Assembly: GCA_018806985.1 (NCBI GenBank)
Contig: JADANN010000443.1
Location: forward strand, 3,215,001-3,279,000
Direction: 5' to 3'
Length of the DNA: 64,000 nucleotides
Origin: Angiostrongylus vasorum
Lineage: Eukaryota > Nematoda > Chromadorea > Rhabditida > Metastrongylidae
The number at the start of each line of letters is the position of its first letter. Within the stretch, counting starts at the first letter, position 1. Below are positions 1-11,690 of the stretch, in pieces. The notes under the pieces were generated by a model. The model was not told the DNA's origin. It worked only from the letters and a program-made list of their open reading frames with translations, and did not search any database. The translations under genes and the position numbers were made by a program.

Positions 1-1429
1 CCCAAAGATCCTCTAGTTTTTCTTTGAATTTCTTTAAAAAAACCCTCTTAACATCCCTAACAATAACAATAAGTATTACATCTCATATTCAGGAATTAGG
101 TAACAAACAAACTGTCGAAGCTGGTAGAAACTCAGGAAAAAAGTGACGGTCGTTTGTCTTGCAGCCAAATATTTGTAATATAACTGGTTTTTGGATATTC
201 TGATGATTGAAGAGGAGACAACAGGAAAAAAAACAGCAACAGATTGAAATTGGGCTCAAGCAAGGCTATAATTCCAGAGGCGCTTTTGTTTCCCGGTTGC
301 TGAGATCGTCGTCGTCGTAGACACAGAGAGGGGTAGAGAGAGGCAGAATGGTTCCCATAGCCAGTAACCTTGACCTTCTACCGGCCATCATCTAAACCCC
401 GTAGGATACCGGAAGGTCTTCAAAACATTATTACTCCGCCGATTTCCTTATCTATGACACCTTTTTGCTCGTATAGGTGTTGGCATCAAAGAACTCTGCT
501 GATATGATTTCGCGATGATAAGCGACAAAGCGAAATGTCTGATAAGTTTTCCGCATTAAACTAACCACGCCAATAGCAATCACACAGAACATCTCTGGTA
601 TCCCAAAAGTCAAGCAACAAAGTGGACATAGAAATCAGCCAGAAGAAACAAGACAACCTCCATAGACGGGAATTGGAATACATAACATAGTTTTTCGATA
701 GTCAGCGTAATATCTAAGATAACGGCCATCGACGGTTAAGAATTTGGAATTTTTAAGTGCTTAAAACCAAAATGGTTTTCGTGAAGGTTTCGTGACAAAT
801 TTCCAAGATAAAACAGGTACACTCGTAGCGCGTGCAATACTTATCTCACCTTAAGTCCAGTAAGTAGATTTTAAACGTTAGGGAATTCTGACAAGCACAA
901 ATGACAGAAAAAAGGGTTCTCTGAGAACAAAGAAAGAAAAAAAAGCTATAGGTGTGACGACAGTGCTAGAAACAAATAGTCGTTATCTGGCTGTCATTGG
1001 CGGTGATTTTCCACTCCCACCGCAATGAATTCGTCTAGCTTTCTACAGTACGAATGCTGATCTTTCCCGAGTTAGTCAGAATTTTTTGCACGTCCTAACT
1101 GAGAGAAATAAATGCGAGACGGCAAATCTTTGAATCAATCCTGTGAAAAATCACTGTTCAGAGAAGGGAATAAGATTTTTTAAACAAATCACCAATATAA
1201 TTGCCACTACCCAGAAAAACTTCGGTCTCAAACAAAAGACAAAATGGCTGGAAATGGCAATTTTATAGGAAGGAAAATACAGTAGGAAAAAAACACCCAC
1301 TTTAGAGATGACGCTGTGCCGAGGACAGCGGCCAAAATTAGCGCCTCTAGACTCATCATACAAACAACTTTTGTTTTTGCTATTCGTATCGATCGGAGTA
1401 GATCACGGTGAATTGGATCGAGCGGTCGG
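1..1429. other. Non-coding flank, no gene recognised
   Basis: No convincing coding exon or known repeat was seen. Open frames here are short and overlap each other on both strands. The last 200 bases could be the 5' flank of the candidate gene starting at 1430, but no defined promoter motif is visible. Confidence 0.4.
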
Positions 1430-2408
1430 ATGAGTGCCGCGCAACATTTAAGCGGTTCCAAGCGACGACGAGAAGCAACGCCACAAATGGGCGTGGCTCA
1501 GGAGACCGCCGGCCACGCCCCGTACTGTGATGACACAACGCCAGGACCCCCTGAATACGTGGATGATTATTTGGAATGCGTGCGAATTCGGCCAGTCATC
1601 GATGTGGCAGACACTGGAAATCTCCCGTATAAGTAGATGTTTTTCCAGATTACGACAAGAGTGTGATCTACTACTTACTTCACAGTGCCCGGGTTCCTTC
1701 ATTTATATTTGAAAACGCCTTAAGAACCTGTAAAGCAAAAATACTTTCAAGCTTTTTCATCGATGTCTACAGTTCCTTTATCTATTTTCATGAGTGTGCC
1801 TTCAGCCAGCGGAACAGCACCCGTTAACACTGTCACAAAGATGTCGGATACAGTACAATTCTGACATCGCAGTTGGAACCTCGAAGATTCTTTGGTCCAA
1901 AAAAAAGATCTAAAAAGACTATCCAAGGCGATAGAAGTTTCCTACACAATTATGAATTTACGAATTAAAAGAAGTGAGTGATTAATGTCTCCCATTTCTT
2001 CTGTCTTACATCATTTTATTTTTCTGTTTTTTTTTATTTTATCACATTTTTTTGTTTTATTTCATTCGTTCCATATCAACGTTTCGATACTTCGCTGAGA
2101 AGATTTGCCACCTAAATACGTAGGCCAGGAAACAAAAAACTATCAACCTACTAATGAGTTTTTCCTTTCACTCACTTTCATTATAATCAGTTCGATCCCT
2201 CTGCCAACGGAATAAAAATAACCCACCGAATAACTCAGATCGCGATAATCGCCTTCAGTTTAGCGATAGCGGTTGTAAATTGGCCGTATCGCATCGACCA
2301 AGACCACTGTCGCAGGTGTGCGGGGACGACGACCACTACGGCGCGGATCTTCTTTCGCTCGACGACACACGGAAAAAATCGTCCTCTCCCGGTCCCCGTC
2401 TCTCTTAA
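1430..2408 (+). CDS. Candidate multi-exon gene, unknown product
   Basis: I do not recognise this protein. A first exon could run from ATG 1430 to about 1627. It encodes a polar, Pro/Asp-rich segment (contains GPPEYVDDYLECVRIRP) and ends at a donor reading GTATAAGT. A short second exon after the acceptor TGCCTTCAG near 1811 continues in phase (SGTAPVNTVTKMSDT). A third stop-free stretch starts after TTATAATCAG at 2191 and reaches TAA at 2408 with a polar, Asp/Ser-rich composition (QVCGDDDHYGADLLSLDD). The phase between the second and third pieces does not close in the most protein-like frame, so an exon is missing or the model is wrong. Another frame across 2191-2560 is also open and has a hydrophobic run. 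This is a weak call resting only on open frames and splice-like sites. Confidence 0.3.
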
Positions 2409-3869
2409 TAGGCATACACGAACGACTCCGCTGTCAAATCACGACAAAAAACAACGAATTCGCAAGCTCAGCTGGGAACAAGCGAAAACGCCATCGAAGA
2501 ATTCGCCAAATCAGAACATTCAACGTGGAAATGGCTTTTAGAACACAAAGAAAGGGCAGGGAAGGGTGGAGGGTAAGGGTTGATCGCAGAAACACGTGAG
2601 AAAAAGGTATGGGCATGTGATTCCTCTAGAAGTGAAGAACATGTCATTAATTGATAATATCTAGCGGTTTGACGTCAGCGAATTGAATTAATGGAATAAA
2701 AGTGATCTTCTGGGATTTCATATTGTTGGTCATTCAAGCAGTCCGTCGCCAATAGAATGTTAGCACGTGGTCATGCTGAACTCGTACGATGCGTTTAAAA
2801 TCACACAGCTTTTCCTCACAGAGACTATGATGCTGCTTGGTTTTTGCCAAAATGGATTTTGTTTTGCAAGGATTTCGAACGTTCGCCGATGACAATTCAA
2901 GGGAATCGTTCTCTTCATTTTATGGCGTAAATATCTTAGTTATCTGTCCCACTAACAAGTGAATACCGTTAAGAAAATGTTTAGATTATAAGCACTGAGC
3001 TATAACTTAGGCACTAGCCCTTGTCTTATTTTTTCTACTCTGTAGTTCCTCTAAATAATCCTAGTGAATATGTCGAACCTGTCTTGAGTTCTCACTTTAT
3101 TTGGTTTCTCTATGGTGTTCTTAAATCTGTTCACTTGCTTTCAGAACGTTGACCTGATAAGCGATAAAGTCTATGATGTCAATCAATCTCAAACTGATGA
3201 AAAATCCCGGCTGAGTGAGATGTGCGCTCACCAGTGACGTTGCCCTGCCTAGTAACGAATTATAGAAAGATGGTGAAGAAATAAACCCTACATTCTTATT
3301 ACTTGCTTGTATAGAAGCTTAAGTTGTTCATTTTCAAATGTCCTAAAAGCCCGAGCACTTCTTCAATTAGCTTCGTTGCTTTGTAGCTGCATTCCACAGA
3401 GGTGATTGAGTTCGTGTCTGAGTTTGGCTACGACACACCGTCTCCACTACTCACTGACATCTTGTGTTGGTGATTTGCTTGAACTCTAAAGATATCTGTG
3501 ATGGAAGAATCCCTAGCCTTTAGCAGATACATGGCAAGCTTTAGGGATATTGCTTCGAAGATAGCAATAACTTGGAGAATTAGTTTGATAATCAGCCGAT
3601 ACTGATGAAACACCAGAACCGACTTTTTATGAACCTCTACATTGTTCAGAAAATGTCTTATTCTTGCGCGGATACGAGTCTGTCAATAACAAGAGTTATT
3701 TAACACTAGCTGGCGCTTCGGAACTTTCGTCTTCTTCACAGGCTGGGAGATCAAATTAGCAGTCAATCTACCCAACCAAACATTTTTCATAACCCAAGCA
3801 AAAAAAAATTTAACCTGATTTATTATAAGGCTTTGTGGAGACGATTACGTCAGCGAACAGGAGGACCAC
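2409..3869. other. Intergenic, no gene recognised
   Basis: No coding exon was recognised. The stretch around 3385-3430 (CACAGAGGTGATTGAGTTCGTG) resembles 10870-10895, so it is probably part of an uncharacterised dispersed repeat. Confidence 0.35.
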
Positions 3870-4130
3870 TCAACTGCAAGGAGGAGTGCCTTGTGATCAC
3901 GCCTGACCTTACGCCATTCCTCAGGCCGATTTTTTGACCCGGCAATTGTTTAGAAGAAGCTGTTCATTATACGAATAGGGAATTCATGTATCATGTTTCA
4001 CCTGCTTGGGTTTTGGCTGAGTAAACGACATATCACTTTGACCTTTCTAGGTTCTGAAGAAGGCGAAACTGAGGAAACGTCAGCCGATACTGAGCAAATC
4101 TTGTCAACGACAATTTCGTGTCTACTGAAG
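3870..4130 (+). mobile_element. Penelope-like element, 3' end remnant
   Basis: Around 3880-3938 the plus strand encodes KEECLVITPDLTPFLRPIF followed by a stop. This is the same C-terminal signature as the larger Penelope-like copy ending near 8864. About 120 bases further on, the GAAACGTCAGC motif with flanking GAAGGCGAAAC (4055-4085) matches the 3' region of that copy near 9070-9090. Only the tail of the element is visible; no reverse transcriptase is left. Confidence 0.6.
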
Positions 4131-5184
4131 AAAAAATGAATCTAATAAACAGTCCTGAATTCAATTCTAAATGGAACATTGACTGATGAAATACAATGAA
4201 CTCCAATACCGAAGTAGGTTAGAAGATAAGTGTTTTCCGCTTCCAACTGCTCAAGGAATATAATACAAAGCATCTTCCCACCACTAAATTTCCATTTAAA
4301 CTGACATCATTTAGGAGCTTATTAGTAATGTATGTCTTAAAATAGAGTGAAGAATTCGTCCCTGGCAAGCTCCATCCATGCTTGATGACAACATTACTGA
4401 CATCCCCATGCTTCTTGGGGCTTTCAAACAGGGAACGAAGATAAGAAAGCGTGTGTTGGTTTCCAATGAGACCTCCCTTGATGAGAGAACTTAATGATGC
4501 TTACCATGTCCCCATTCCTTTTTCAATAAATCCAATGTATTATAATATAACGTGATACATATAGTATAATATGTATTGTAACATGTGCCTAACGAGAAAC
4601 CTCCCATAAGAAACCGGACCTCATCGACGTTGTCGTGCCATTCGCATAGTTATAAGAGTGATACCATAATATTCTTAGTTAACTCGTTCGCTGCGGCGCC
4701 GTTTCTCGTGGCTGGCCGAATCAAATCCGGGCAATCTTTCGTCGGCTGCGCAATTTCTGGTTATTTGACGGTAAAACTTTTGCCAATAGTTAGAAGACTG
4801 GGATTGACAGGATTGTAGAGGGCTTTGCTCTACCGTCCTATGGGTATGAATGATATGTGTGGTACTATATACTATGTATTACTGTGGTCCACATTGCACA
4901 TTTATTGTCACTGGAATTTGGGAAGTAGTTCGCAGTTTATGCTGAGTTTATCTCGGTATTTTCATATCCACACATACTATACAATGAAAACTGTCTGAAA
5001 TCCACTAAAGTGAATATGGACCTCATGTGTCCACACGGTCATTTCGCGGAAACGGCTATGGACACCATAGTGTCCATACGAAGCACAATGTATTAGAAAG
5101 TGTTTAGCAAAGGTACACTACAAGTTCGGATTTTCCAATATTGCTTACAACGAGATTGTCATAAGACATCAATCCTGCAACGAA
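4131..5184. other. Intergenic, no gene recognised
   Basis: No supported gene. The sequence is AT-rich with short open frames only. Confidence 0.35.
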
Positions 5185-5424
5185 ATGGGCTCAGAAACAT
5201 GGCGTTCAAACGTCAGTCACTCCTGCACAAAATGGAGGTACCTTTTCGAAAACCGACTTTCGTTTAGCTTTGATATGACGTTGTGTGCCAGCTTGGATAC
5301 CACCGAGTGCTGCAGGGTGCATTGTCGGGCAAAAAAACAGATCATATTGGACGGCGGGAATGGTCTAACATCAGTCCTTTATAAAAGGGCTCCTAATATT
5401 CCCTCATTCAGTCGGTGTTCCGCT

Positions 5425-5810
5425 TCAATGGATTCGACTCGATTCCTCAACGAACAACCACATCGCGAGAACGACCAGCTGTGGATCAATGACGCGAATC
5501 AACTCGGCTCTAAAGAAGACGACGACGTCGAAGCGTTAGCGGAAAGAACATTTTGTACCAATCTTGTGTCAGCTTGTCAGCTCACTAATCGCAGAAGTTC
5601 CTAATCAGTAGTTCGTTGTATTCATAAACCTACATGGAGCCGTTATAAAAGTTTTTTTATTCCAGCCAACGCCTTGGCGCCATTGCCTGCTTCACATCCG
5701 CAGTGATTCAAGTCCATCGTCAATAGTCGGTCGTTCTCGTTATGTGGTTCTTCACCGTCTAATCGCGTCGAATCCAGGGCAGTGAATCAACTTTCAAATG
5801 AGGTATCCTC
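5425..5810. repeat. Imperfect inverted (foldback) repeat
   Basis: The segment 5425-5560 reappears as a diverged reverse complement at about 5650-5810. Shared blocks include GGATTCGA, AACCACAT and GAGAACGACC on one arm and their complements on the other, plus a CGAAGCGTTAGCGGAA-like block near the inner ends. The left arm lies in an open frame of about 139 codons (5185-5604), but the mirrored structure suggests a foldback or MITE-like element rather than a gene. Confidence 0.6.
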
Positions 5811-6419
5811 AAGCAATGACCTTTATTCAGAACAGTTTTTTATCCATTGTTGGAGCATCAATATTCGGTTGGAACATACAACACTTAATAATAGAAAATT
5901 GGAGAAAAGTGCTATAGATCCTCTTCGCTGAGAAATTGCCAGGCGTTGTGTTCCGACGGTTACAAGACGTGTTCTAGAGGTGGCAAACGGAGGGTTAAAT
6001 AGACCGAAAGAGACCTCATACTTGCAGGTAGGATCCAGGTGTCTGTTTCTATTATGTTGCATTCACATATGCATTCTGCTTCCACGCATGCATATTAATT
6101 TATATTTAAATAACTGTATAAGTATCCTGTATATCATTTCGGCCAAAACTGGGATGTGAATGGGAGCTCAGTTAAGAGCCTCTTCCAACAAATAAACCCC
6201 ACTTCTATTCTGGAAGTAATGATAGCTACCTGTGTCTACCAGTAGTCAAATGACTGTAAAATAAATGAGCCACAATGACGCGATCTCGAATTACCCCCCT
6301 GATTATAGCAGCGTTGGGTTCAACGCACATGAAAAAGGCTGCTAAAATCCAAGCGCCATTTGATGCTGTATAAATCCGCAATAACTAAGGTGGAAATCTG
6401 TTCTGCATCTAAGTCCTTG

Positions 6420-7260
6420 ACAGAAAACTTGATCATGCAGGGCAGAAGGATAAGGTACAGCTTCATCTAACTGGCTGACACGAGACGACGCCACCCCTTC
6501 AACGGTGTCTATGACACCGGAAAAGAACTGTCCCTCGGAACATGCGACAAAGGAATCTGCAGCGTCGTCATTCTCGTCAGCACGAGTTTGGCAACAAACA
6601 TCGATTCATTCGGACAACTAATAACCTAAATCGGATGTTTACGTTTGGGGAGATATGGATCAATACCGACTTTGACGAGAATCGTCGGTTAAGCCCCATA
6701 TCAAGCTACGACGAACAGTCTCAACGCTCTTTGTGAATTTGGAGAAATTCGACAGAGAAGACTATGCCTTCTAGAAGTTCGATTTAAACACTAAGTTTGA
6801 ACACAGCGATGCCGGATCAGACCAATCTCCTATTCAAGCACATTTTCTACGAAAGAGGACAGAGGATCATGGAATCCAATTGTTAAGCTACAGAGCGTAA
6901 ATCATAAATCTGATCCATTTAGATCACTACTCGGCTTTCAAGAAGATGCCGTTTTAGAAAAACATCGGTGGAGAATAAGACTGGCTTATTCAATATTCTC
7001 ACTGAAGAAAAAAAACCAAGAGTTCGAAAATCATCAGTAAAGGTCTGCCTCCAGAAGCACAAGATCTGCTAGGTCGTGGAATTGGATAGGCTGTGTATAA
7101 AGGCCAACTCATGTCCCAGCATGCGAAACTATGAAGAAGGATAATAAAAGAAGATCTTAAACACAGAAGAGCAACAGCACTTGATGAGTCCGGGGAGGTT
7201 ACAACGAGCATTTACATTGTCTGTTGGAACTTCGGTAATTGAAAGAAACATGATCTTTCT
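6420..7260 (+). mobile_element. Decayed RTE-type LINE fragment (endonuclease end)
   Basis: Translated pieces align with the intact-looking RTE copies elsewhere in the window. [17 protein letters not shown] at about 6480-6535 matches [18 protein letters not shown] of the copy at 57628-61024. The following region matches VLVNTS and the segment with NPNR, while GLPPEAQDLL near 7040-7075 and IKEDLKHRRATALDE near 7140-7185 match the linker before the reverse transcriptase. Many stops and frameshifts make it a dead copy. The order is that of the element on the plus strand. It runs up to the Penelope-like element that follows. Confidence 0.75.
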
Positions 7261-7343
7261 CCGATGCTTAAACAGGGCAAGCACTACTTTCAGAAAGGCA
7301 ATACAGCAAATCATCCGATCTCTTTGACTTCCACGTATACCCC

Positions 7344-7370
7344 GTCTATATATATATATATATATATATC
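7344..7370. repeat. (TA)n microsatellite
   Basis: A short TA run lies between the RTE fragment and the Penelope-like element. Confidence 0.8.
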
Positions 7371-7433
7371 TCAGCAACGTTGTGGTCATAAGTATCAAGC
7401 CATGATCTTGCGCCTACCGATCCATCATTGTTT

Positions 7434-8159
7434 AAGGTTAGACCTATCATTAGCTGTGTAGACGGGCCAACGGAGAGGATAACGTGTTTTTTAACCCTAA
7501 TATTTAACCAGCTGTTGAAACGCATTCCAGCCCATCTTACGAATACCCAGATGTTTCTGGATCGTCTACGTAATGCGCAGCCCAGCAGCGCGTACGTGAT
7601 GGAGTCCTTCGACGTTACTGCCCCTTTATACAAACGTGTCGAATGACTCCGCAATGCAAGCCATATTCGAACTCCTTACATAACACGAAGGAGAAATAAA
7701 CATGTGTGGCTTCAAGACAGAGCAGTTGATGGCACTCTTGAAAGAATGCTTGAGCTGCTCAATCTTCAGATGGTCCGGAAACTACTACGCTCAGATAATA
7801 GGGTTGGCAATGGGACAGCGACTGGCACCAAGTCTTGCCATTGCGTTTATGTCTAAGATGGAAGCATCAGTGACCGATCTCGGGCCGTTACTCTACTGTA
7901 GATATGTAGATTACTGCTTGGTCATTTGCTCAGCACAAGAGGAAGTGGACAAATGTTTCGAGTTGTTGAACGAACAGTCAGAGTATATCAAGTTTACCCA
8001 AGCGAAACCGAAAGAAAACTGGCTTCCATTCCTGAACGTGCCAATTAACCTGTCAGAAAATGGCTACATTACAAAGTGGTACCGAAAGCCAACTAGGGAA
8101 AAACATCTTGGTTCATTACCTTTCCTCTCACCCCCTCTCACACGAAAAGGGCGCGGGTA
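7434..8159 (+). pseudogene. Penelope-like reverse transcriptase, broken
   Basis: The frame shows RPIISCVDGPTERIT, then ESFDVTAPLY, a frameshift, then LKECLSCSIFRWSGNYYAQI and GLAMGQRLAPSLAIAFM, which are RT fingers/palm motifs of Penelope-like elements. The catalytic box reads CRYVDYCLVI. Active family members carry two adjacent aspartates here (YxDD), so the second aspartate has become tyrosine. Frameshifts near 7620-7640 (between DVTAPLY and the next motif) and near 8100 break the frame. It is inactive both by the active-site change and by the frameshifts. Confidence 0.85.
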
Positions 8160-8864
8160 AGAAACATGTTTCGAACAGCAACCAACGTGTGCACGGGAAG
8201 AGAGCAGAAAGAGGAGTCCCGGAACTTGGCGCGGCAAATAGCCATTTCTAATGGCTACGAAACTGTAGCTCGGGATAGGTGTAGGGGAAATCCTAGGCCC
8301 CCAAACGACAACTCTAGCGATAAAATGGTCCCGTTTATCCTGCCCTTCATCTCAAATGATGTAAGTGCAGCTATAAAACGCTGCTTAAGAAGGGCGGGTC
8401 TTGAGGATTCGGTAAACGTAGTTGAAATACCACCGAGTACTCTTAGGCGCCAGCTAGTTCGTAACCGTCTATATGACCGTCCATGTGCAACGCAAAATTG
8501 CATAGTTTGCCCTAATGGTAGAGACGGTGACTGCATGAGTTCGGGCACAGTTTATGTGATCTCTTTAAAGCGTGCAGGGACGAATACATTGGCGAAACGG
8601 GTAGACTACTCTGTGCCCGCATAAAAGAACACCTAGTCGGCAAACGTAAACCAAACACCCCACTGGGCACGCATAGGACCCTAGAGACATAACGGGGAGG
8701 ACTTTGAAGTACGTGTCATGATCCTCGCACAGGTATCGCCAAAACAAGCATGCAAAACTCTCGAGGCGTTCTGGATCAATTCCAGAGATCCGAAAATGAA
8801 TCGCAGGGAAGAATGCCTCATTATCACGCGTGATATTGGGCAGTATACAAGGCTGTTATTTTGA
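8160..8864 (+). pseudogene. Penelope-like GIY-YIG endonuclease region, broken
   Basis: Downstream of the RT the frame contains VPFILPFISNDVSAAIKRCL, a Cys-containing linker (CATQNCIVCPNG), and the start of a GIY-YIG domain at SGTVYVIS (about 8540-8563). A frameshift near 8570-8580 moves the rest to another frame: EYIGETGRLLCARIKEHL (about 8583-8636), with the IGETGR core of GIY-YIG nucleases. Another frameshift near 8670-8690 precedes the C-terminal segment ending TRDIGQYTRLLF at about 8864. The domain order matches family members that keep RT and endonuclease in one protein. Confidence 0.8.
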
Positions 8865-9184
8865 TGGGAGGGGGCATATTATGCTTCCATGTGAACTCTG
8901 TGCGGTTGGTCTCCACGCGACAGCGACATACTCAGTAGAAGCCTCATAGAAAGCGGTGAGTGTGCAAAGCTGTGTTCAATGTGATTGAAATCTTGGTTCA
9001 GCGTTTTCTCTGTTTGGTTATGGAGGTGTTTGGCCGAATAGATTGCCGTCAACTTGACCTTTTCAGGCTCTAAGGCGAAATCCGCCGAAACGTCAGCTTG
9101 TTCGTGGATAAAGAATAAAAATAACACCTCGTGTTTGCTCAACAAGAATACGAAGAAGTTCTAGAAAGCGCTGAGCAAAAACCT

Positions 9185-9335
9185 TTAAAAAGCTTTTTCC
9201 AGTTTCAAGTCTATCACCACGTTGACTTCTCCATGTAGACACGTATAGTTGGAATATCCAGAGATATTCGTTTGTTCAGCGGATTAGGGCGTCAAAACAA
9301 ATCCGTTTTTCGTAAACGTCGTTCTTCAGGTGTTT
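9185..9335 (-). mobile_element. RTE-type LINE fragment
   Basis: The stretch around 9215-9330 (GAGATATTCGTTTGTTCAG, then AAACAAATCCGTTTTTCGTAA) is a diverged version of 58255-58350 in the RTE copy, on the same strand. That region encodes the segment after the FADD catalytic box (TMFMKNG ... NISE). It is a short dead piece. Confidence 0.6.
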
Positions 9336-9994
9336 ACCAGAAGATCGATTATTCTAAAACGCTTATATGATGTTTTCTTTAAGACTATTTTTCGTAATGC
9401 CAAACTCACAGCAAAATAACCACCGGTTGGTTTGATACCAAACTTCCAATAAAATCCTACAGGAAAAAATAAGATGTTCTTTAAGCAGAGATAGGTTAAT
9501 CTTAGATGTGATAGGGACAAAGGAAAACTTTTGCTAGTGCTCGCTCTGGTCAGACGATTAAGCGGAGAACAGGTGATGCAGCTGACAAAATAGAAGCAGC
9601 CATATCGTGCGAAACGATTCTGGTAGAAAAACGGCTTGCGTAGTAAGGGCACTTTGCACGTACCCATTTGCTTAGGTCTCAAAGAAGAAGTGCTAGAAAA
9701 TAGAAAATACTTTTTAACCAGATATTTACACTCATTTTTATCACAAACTTTCAAACAATTATATCTAACTGAAAAATGAACACAAAACCTAACAAGAAGT
9801 GCTCTGCAATACTTACAGAATATACTTCGAATTGAGAAAACTTCTACAAAGGGCTATTATGAACAATGATAAAAGTAAACACAACAGCAATAATAACAAT
9901 GCCTTCTTCATGGATAGAAAAGCCATCCATAGACGGATAAAGATGCTCACTTCTTCATAGTTAAAAGATTGTCAGATAAAAATGAGGTATTGGC
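9336..9994. other. Intergenic, no gene recognised
   Basis: A minus-strand open frame of about 142 codons (9326-9754) lacks an ATG at its head and shows no recognisable domain; its composition (Phe/Tyr/Lys-rich) fits AT-rich non-coding DNA. Nothing else was seen. Confidence 0.35.
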
Positions 9995-10202
9995 TCATTT
10001 GATTGCGGAATCACTAACAGTTACTTCGCGACCAGTGGCAACAATTGTGGGATTCACGAACACTGGCGTCTCAGGGTCGGATGGGTCGGTGATAATATCC
10101 TCGATCGGGAGCATTAATGTGACAGTGGACGGATCACGAATAAATGGTTTCGCGTACATAATTGCTTTTGGTGACAGCCATGAAATCGAGAATCCCCAAG
10201 CA
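9995..10202 (-). CDS. Candidate terminal exon, unknown protein
   Basis: On the minus strand a stop-free stretch begins right after the acceptor ATATTCAG (exon start 10202) and runs 68 codons to TGA at 9995-9997. The reading is protein-like (PFIRDPSTVTLMLPIEDII, then TDPSDPETPVFVNPTIV) with balanced composition, unlike the AT-rich surroundings. The acceptor leaves an incoming phase of two bases. No upstream partner exon was found, so it may end a gene whose other exons lie upstream on the minus strand, or be an old exon. The opposite strand is also open over the same interval, which lowers confidence. Function unknown. Confidence 0.3.
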
Positions 10203-11690
10203 CTGAATATACGTCATTTTTAAGATACCTCTTAAAAGATGAGTGGCACGAATCCTAACACATTAGCAGAGAGCTGAAAGCATTTATAAGGCAGTGCTTG
10301 CATAGATCTTTTTTTTTTTAAAGAGAAGCAGTATGAAGTTTAGCAATTGTCATTTAGAGGCACGTTTCAGTTGAACATGTATCGTTATGAGAAATACAAA
10401 ATACAGTTATTATAACCTACAGCTTTTCAAGTCATATAGCTCTTATTGAAGTACTATACGAGATCATACTCAAATCTTTAATATTTACAACTTTAACATT
10501 TTAGTCCTTAAAGATCACTAATGAGATGAAGCGCTTGACACTATCCATCCATTAGGAAACGCCACGTCGACTCCAATAAGCATCAGTGTTGTGAATGAAT
10601 GTATATCAGATATCCACAATGGTTTACGGTTGCTTGTCGTTGTATCAAGTCTTCCCAGATATGTCTTGCACCAATTTTCCGACCAATTATGTAAAGTGAG
10701 CTTGATTAACTTAGGGCATGAGGTCGAACCAACAAGGATGTGTGTCTTGCAGGGCACCTCTAACTGCGCCGGAAACACTAATATTTTACAGACAAAAAAA
10801 ATGTTTCACATAATGTATGTGGTAGAGGATGAGCATGCTATTTGCAGCTCCATTCATTTCTTTGCAACTTTCTTCCATGGAGGTGATCGAGTTCGTGTGT
10901 ATTTAACCGCAGCTGTATGGTCATAAAAATGACACCACCTGTGATGGCAGGTGGCTTACGCGTGCAACTAGCGCCCATTCCTCCTTTCGGGCGTGTATTT
11001 CGAGATCGTTTTGTTTCTATGAAGATTCACTCTAACGATTTTCCAGACGACCTGAAATTTCTTCTCATCACACAACCGGTTCTCCAACGTTTGTTTTTTG
11101 AAACACATTCCGCTGTTTTAAAGACGAGATATTCTTCGAAGACTTATTTTGCGAAGATCGGTTCAGTGTTATGGACGCCATTTCGTCTACAGTAGACATC
11201 ATCAGTGTGCGTCGTACACAAATTTTCAATTATGACTGCATTAGCTCATGTTTTCTGCTGTATATCACAGAACTGAAGGACGTGAAGGTGGAAATGAGGA
11301 AGTTGATTAGTGGCCTCTTTTAGAAACCCACACGATATCAACGGTGTTCGCTGTCTTCTAATTTATTTTTCTATCAAGTCGCTATCCACATTCAAAACGA
11401 GGGTCTCGGATTCGTGTTTAGCGTCACATAAGGCTGAACTGTTTTTACTTTTAATCGGTCCATAGACCTACCTTCTTCCCTGTTTGATTGACCTCAGCAA
11501 GCACTGTCTCTGATTCTGAGATAGTGTACGAAAATGGCAATGCTATTGGAAAAATGAAGGTTAGTTGTCATGGCAGCAGAATTTATTCTCAAATTTCCTC
11601 TCTTTTTTAGGAGCTCCGTAGCCTTGCTTGATACACCTTTAGAGCTTATTTCTGGGTTAAAAAGCTTGCTCCAATTATACAATAGCACGT
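10203..11690. other. Repeat-bearing intergenic stretch
   Basis: It contains a decayed SINE-I copy at about 10530-10775. A stretch near 10870-10900 resembles 3385-3430. A small hairpin, CCACCTG...CAGGTGG, lies at about 10931-10951. The plus-strand frame at 10917-11195 has no ATG-supported or recognisable product. No gene is called. Confidence 0.4.
10530..10775 (-). repeat. Degraded SINE-I copy
   Basis: The order of blocks (TATCAGATATCCACAATGG, TCTTCCCAGATATGTCTTG, CACCAATTTTCCGACC, GGGCACCTCTAACTGCGCC) follows the better-preserved SINE-I copies at 16848 and 18505 with many substitutions. Its tRNA-like head is at the high-coordinate end, so the element reads on the minus strand. Confidence 0.65.

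Larger units (their letters stand above)
7395..9115 (+). mobile_element. Penelope-like element, 5'-truncated, inactive
   Basis: The segment carries the 3' half of a Penelope-like retroelement: reverse transcriptase motifs from about 7434, then a GIY-YIG endonuclease ending near 8864, then a 3' non-coding region that includes the GAAACGTCAGC motif near 9085. The RT-plus-GIY-YIG order defines this class of retroelement. The N-terminal part of the RT is missing, and frameshifts split the remainder into at least three pieces. A second remnant of the same tail is present at 3870-4130. Confidence 0.85.

Noticed and set aside
5185..5604. 139-codon open frame as a protein-coding gene
   Set aside because: It overlaps one arm of an inverted repeat, has no recognisable domain and no splice partners.
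9326..9754. 142-codon minus-strand frame
   Set aside because: No ATG at its head, no domain, and a composition typical of AT-rich non-coding DNA; it partly overlaps an RTE fragment.
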